From assembly GCA_012845835.1 (NCBI GenBank), contig JABAKD010000007.1, positions 9,204,223-9,268,222 of the forward strand: a stretch of DNA of 64,000 nt, given 5' to 3'. Under the pieces are notes generated by a model. That model saw only the letters and a program-made list of their open reading frames with translations, did not search any database and had not been told where the DNA came from. The DNA is from Undaria pinnatifida. Lineage: Eukaryota; Sar; Phaeophyceae; Laminariales; Alariaceae. Made by a program: the position numbers and the translations under genes. Positions 61,771 to 64,000 of the stretch are shown in pieces (positions within the stretch are counted from its first letter, which is position 1; each line of letters opens with the position of its first letter).

Positions 61771-62064
61771 AGTGTGACCACTGCAGAGACAGCAATGGGT
61801 ATTACTATGTAAGTGCCTCGTGGGTGCCCTACCATTTTCACACTACGTGATGCGATCATTCCCCTTGTGCGGAGTTAGGGTTATCCACACCCCGCACAAT
61901 ATGGTCAAACTCGATAACCATCACAGTGACCGCCAAAAAACAAAAAGAAGGGGGCGGCGGGCGGGGGGCGGGGCGGGTCAGCCCAACGCACTACGCAATA
62001 GGTTGCTCAAGGGTGTGTGCATAGCCGGCCTCCACGACGGAGTAGTAGGCGAATCCTGTCCCTG

Positions 62065-62345
62065 CTAGAGTCAAATATCTTGGGTTCCAAGTCTCACCGA
62101 GTGCATAATTGTTCGTAGGATTTTATTCTTGCAAAAAATTGACGAGTGGAGATCGCGAGCGTGAACTGTGATGGAAAAATTTCGATGAAAATCGACGAGC
62201 GTAAACATCTGAAAAGAGGGAATGTCCAACCCTACGTGCGACAAAAGTGAAGGCAAGTACCGGGGGGAAAGAACGGAAGACACCGGTGACCACAGTTTGT
62301 GCAGAAGGTCGCCGAGAGTTAAAAGCTCTTACGGGTTGAGCTGGA
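62065..62345 (+). repeat. tRNA-derived SINE, copy 5, diverged
   Basis: It keeps GGTTCCAAGTCTCACCGAGT, CCCTACGTGCGACAAAAGTG and GGTGACCACAGTTTGTGCAG, then continues into AGGTCGCCGAGAGTTAAAAG, a 3' module also found at 43.43, 13.0 and 13.5 kb. Confidence 0.65.
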
Positions 62346-62369
62346 GAAAAAAACGATGAAAAATATATA

Positions 62370-62500
62370 CTAAGGGTTCCTTAATGAGGACACACACACC
62401 CAGAAATACGCGCGATCGGAGTATCACACAGCTTGCAAAGATGAGTTTCGACGAAATCTTCGATTTCACACACGTAGTGTATTCTGATTCTTAATAATAT
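62370..62500 (+). repeat. family G repeat, 3' part
   Basis: CTTAATGAGGACACACACAC, CACAGCTTGCAAAGATGAGT and GTAGTGTATTCTGATTCTTA. It ends about 35 bp before the start codon of the small plus-strand candidate gene. Confidence 0.65.
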
Positions 62501-62532
62501 ACAAGCGCAAAACTTCGCGCGCTTCGCGCGAG

Positions 62533-62953
62533 ATGGCATCCACGGGAAACGTTGCATTCATGGTGGTATTGTATAAACAAATCGCTGCTTTCGTCCCAGA
62601 CTCGTTGGAGCACTACGAGAGATACATGGTCCCTGGTAGGTGTGAAAGGCGTGCTGTCGTTGTGGTGCCTGTCTGTGCTGCTGCTGTTTAGGCCGTTTAC
62701 CGGTCAACGGAAGCGCGGGCTTCGTGTTGTGGTGTGTTATTTGAACTGTAGACAGGTCCGATGATCAAGCAGCATCCTTTTCAACTGGACTGGTAAAAAT
62801 GATCACCGCTTGAACATCGTAGCATTAGTTGTGCACTAATTGCCTTTTCACATTTCTTCAGCACCAGAGAATGGGCTGGGCGAAGAATTAACTGAAACGG
62901 ACCACCACGCCGTAGTAAAACCTCAACGAGGGTGCTTTGGTCATTGGTTATAA
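62533..62953 (+). CDS. two-exon small gene candidate, 64 residues
   Basis: Exon 1 (62533-62635) starts at an ATG and reads MASTGNVAFMVVLYKQIAAF and then VPDSLEHYERYMVP. Its donor is CCTG/GTAGGT. Exon 2 (62862-62953) follows acceptor TTTCTTCAG and reads PENGLGEELTETDHHAVVKP and then QRGCFGHWL before TAA. The phases fit: 103 + 92 nt make 65 codons including the stop. A further donor-like CGCAG/GTACGT follows the stop. I do not recognise the protein. It lies just downstream of a repeat ending at about 62500, so any promoter would be repeat-derived. It could also be one end of a larger split gene. Confidence 0.4.
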
Positions 62954-63179
62954 TCGCAGGTACGTGTATCTTCAGCATGCAGCAGTAGGTACCGGTACCG
63001 GTTTGTGGGTGGATTCTGCGTCGGTGGATGGGTGAGAACGAATGGTTTACACGTCACTGTGCCCCGCTGAAGGTGCAACGTACCCATGCTTGTGTTTTCA
63101 AGATAAAAAAAATCGAGTGCGGACCAAACGCCCCTGTTTGCTGGTGTGCGCACCAGCTGGTACGTACCGCTGTACTGCT

Positions 63180-63540
63180 GTAGCACATAATGGTTGGAGT
63201 GTTTGGTGGTAGGGTGGGTTGGTCGGTGGTGGGAGGTTTGTTGGGTGGGTGGGTGGCGGTCGTTTCGTGCGAGGGTGAGTGCTTTCGTGTTTGCGGGAGG
63301 TGGAGCTGCTATTGTCTTTGGTACAATAGCAGTATTTTGTTCTCTCCGCTGTACAACCGGCCTGCTCTGGCAAAGTTCGAGTACGAAACAACGCATCTGT
63401 TTGCTGCTGTACTGCTGTCGCATGGTGGGTGGGTTGGTTGGTGGGTGGATCGCTTGGTCGGTGGGTGGGTGTGTCGTGCGGTGCGTGGGTGGTGTTTTAT
63501 CGGCGACCTGGAAGCGGGTGACATGTTGATGCGGTTGTTG
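63180..63540 (+). repeat. GGTGGGTGG-rich stretch
   Basis: GTTGGTTGGTGGGTGGAT and similar units at 63.18-63.28 and 63.42-63.49 kb. No gene supported. Confidence 0.5.
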
Positions 63541-63762
63541 CGTTGTGTGTTGCTTCATTTCCTTGATGTCGAACGCTGATGTTGTGCGGTAGGTTTGTGC
63601 TGTTCGAGAATCAAGTTGCTCTGAATCCAGCAAGAAATTGAATCTGCATTCACTCTATTAATGAGTATGATTAGATGGTAGTGACTGAACTTGATGAACC
63701 GGTGCGGCGGGACTGGGGGGGGTTCCCGAGGGGAACTTCCGCCGCGCGCGCCTCGCCGCCTG

Positions 63763-63801
63763 ATTGGCCGAGGAGGGGCGAGGGGGGGTCCCTCGGCCAA
63801 T
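63763..63801. promoter_or_regulatory. GC-rich inverted repeat with CCAAT boxes
   Basis: ATTGGCCGAGG and CCTCGGCCAAT are perfect inverted arms 17 bases apart in a GC-rich stretch (63.70-63.83 kb). Paired CCAAT boxes are typical of eukaryotic promoters. It could serve either direction; no transcript evidence is available here. Confidence 0.3.
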
Positions 63802-64000
63802 GGGGTTGGGGCTCGGAAAACTCGAGGATGAAAGCCATATGCCTATTGTATTATATGATATATCCTCGGGGGATACTCATAATACCTTTATGCTAGGGTT
63901 GCCCGTCAATAATACTGTGCATCCACGGCTGTACCTTTTGCATGTCAACCATACTGTAGTGTATCACTGTACCTAAATAACGAAGTCTGCTGACTACGGA

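Overview
This window is nuclear DNA from an intron-rich, transposon-rich eukaryote. There is no operon layout. GT-AG introns of 0.3 to about 5 kb interrupt one long minus-strand gene, and the rest is mostly small interspersed repeats, satellites and homopolymer tracts. Pentatricopeptide (PPR) repeats of the 'VVSYNTVLGAC' type fused to an SMR domain suggest a plastid- or mitochondrion-bearing protist. A stramenopile alga, for example a brown alga, is my best guess, but the sequence does not prove it.

Region 1 to 29 kb: I recognise no complete conserved gene. It is a mosaic of short non-autonomous elements. These include a roughly 280 bp family with TIRs around CTACGATAGAGGT, about 90 bp TTAA-bounded elements, tRNA-headed SINEs, elements whose two ends are the palindrome GTCACTCGCGCGAGTGAC, AAGGCGGT arrays, and a roughly 300 bp family seen in both orientations. 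Two large degenerate satellites (GGTAACATC type at 21.1-23.3 kb, GACA type at 23.3-25.8 kb) have further elements inserted in them. A 32-codon ORF at 18.03 kb has a good start context and may be a stray first exon.

Region 29.3 to 61.1 kb: one gene on the minus strand, a PPR-SMR protein. I assembled 21 exons by eye. Intron phases match at 19 of the 20 joins. The exception, between 40.5 and 35.7 kb, indicates one missed exon, and the peptide also lacks half a PPR there. About 1,370 residues are visible. The N-terminus lies upstream of 61.13 kb or outside the window. The SMR domain carries MDLHGHS and TGQGRGS. Its last exon has an in-frame TAG next to a MITE. Organellar RNA binding and possibly cleavage is the expected role.

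The most unusual feature is that at least 12 of the 21 exons have decayed partial copies ('echoes') of their ends in the adjoining intron, 19 in all. Six introns or intron segments also share a homologous sequence (family J), always in the same orientation and several times just upstream of an echo. This looks like intron growth or gain by duplication of splice-site regions, possibly by introner-like elements.

Region 61.1 to 64 kb: more J copies, a SINE, and on the plus strand a small two-exon candidate gene (62.53-62.95 kb, 64 residues) that I cannot name. A GC-rich segment with inverted CCAAT boxes lies at 63.76 kb. An intron of the PPR gene (47.9-51.5 kb) carries a plus-strand ORF with a signal-peptide-like start and four 18-residue repeats, and an unplaced minus-strand ORF.
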